DNA of 64,000 nt from RGIG9608 sp045602425 (GTDB lineage Bacteria > Bacteroidota > Bacteroidia > Bacteroidales > Paludibacteraceae), in assembly GCA_045602425.1 (NCBI GenBank), contig JAZSBO010000024.1, forward strand, positions 106,010 through 170,009, written 5' to 3'. A model generated the notes under the pieces. That model did no database searches, had not been told where the DNA came from, and was given only the letters and a program-made list of their open reading frames with translations. Made by a program: the position numbers and the translations under genes. Position 1 is the stretch's first letter. Each line of letters opens with the position of its first letter. Shown here piece after piece: positions 64,000 through 64,000 of the stretch.

Positions 64000-64000
64000 A

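Overview
The window reads as chromosomal DNA of an AT-rich Bacteroidetes, most likely a member of the order Bacteroidales. Support comes from type IX secretion (T9SS) genes (porU, porV, a DUF5103 'plug' protein) and several secreted proteins with T9SS C-terminal sorting domains. The gene orders are also typical of the phylum: DUF6089-uppS-bamA-ompH-ompH-ompH-murI, acpP-fabF-rnc, and parA-parB-DUF5683-mltD. Many upstream regions carry the Bacteroidetes -7 promoter box TAnnTTTG. I see no integrase, transposase, CRISPR array or rRNA; the window looks like core genome with a few accessory surface and glycan genes.

Layout. 1-1.7 kb: the end of one surface protein and a DUF6359-type lipoprotein. 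1.8-9.4 kb (minus): rex, an FAH-family hydrolase, porU, porV, ispF and nfo, almost without gaps. 9.4-13.6 kb (minus): acpP, fabF, rnc and fadD, closed by a terminator. 13.7-17.9 kb (plus): gamma-carbonic anhydrase, then lysC, lysA and a GT2 glycosyltransferase. 17.9-21.7 kb (minus): mtaB, tgt, an orphan HicB-like protein and an LptF/LptG-family permease. 21.8-27.7 kb (plus): nitroreductase, DUF2520 protein, GH29 alpha-L-fucosidase, carboxynorspermidine dehydrogenase and the T9SS plug. 27.7-37.6 kb, mostly minus: two uncharacterised proteins, a serine hydrolase (plus), cca, a metallophosphoesterase, a barrel-like protein, N-carbamoylputrescine amidase, a lipoprotein, apgM and a DHH phosphoesterase. 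37.8-46.1 kb (plus): the envelope cluster from DUF6089 to a SulP transporter. 46.1-46.3 kb: SRP RNA and tRNA-Thr(TGT). 46.4-48.3 kb (minus): a lipoprotein and nadC. 48.4-60.5 kb (plus): rlmH, an exosortase-like protein, GT9, a leucine-rich-repeat T9SS cargo, parA, parB, DUF5683, mltD, merR, a stand-alone propeptide-like protein, an M6 metalloprotease and fumarase. 60.6 kb to the end (minus): the C-terminal part of a very large GH85-like T9SS cargo.

The genes point to a saccharolytic, probably anaerobic organism that secretes enzymes through T9SS: a probable endo-beta-N-acetylglucosaminidase, an M6 protease and an LRR adhesin, with a lipoprotein fucosidase. It builds its outer membrane with BamA and three Skp-like chaperones. 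It has two genes of the agmatine/carboxyspermidine route to spermidine and two genes of lysine/diaminopimelate synthesis. The least explained items are a cysteine-rich secreted protein that copies only the propeptide of its M6 protease neighbour, an exosortase-like transpeptidase with no visible substrate, an orphan HicB-like protein coupled to tgt and the permease, and the possible control of a T9SS operon by a redox repressor whose own promoter box lies directly on its start codon.
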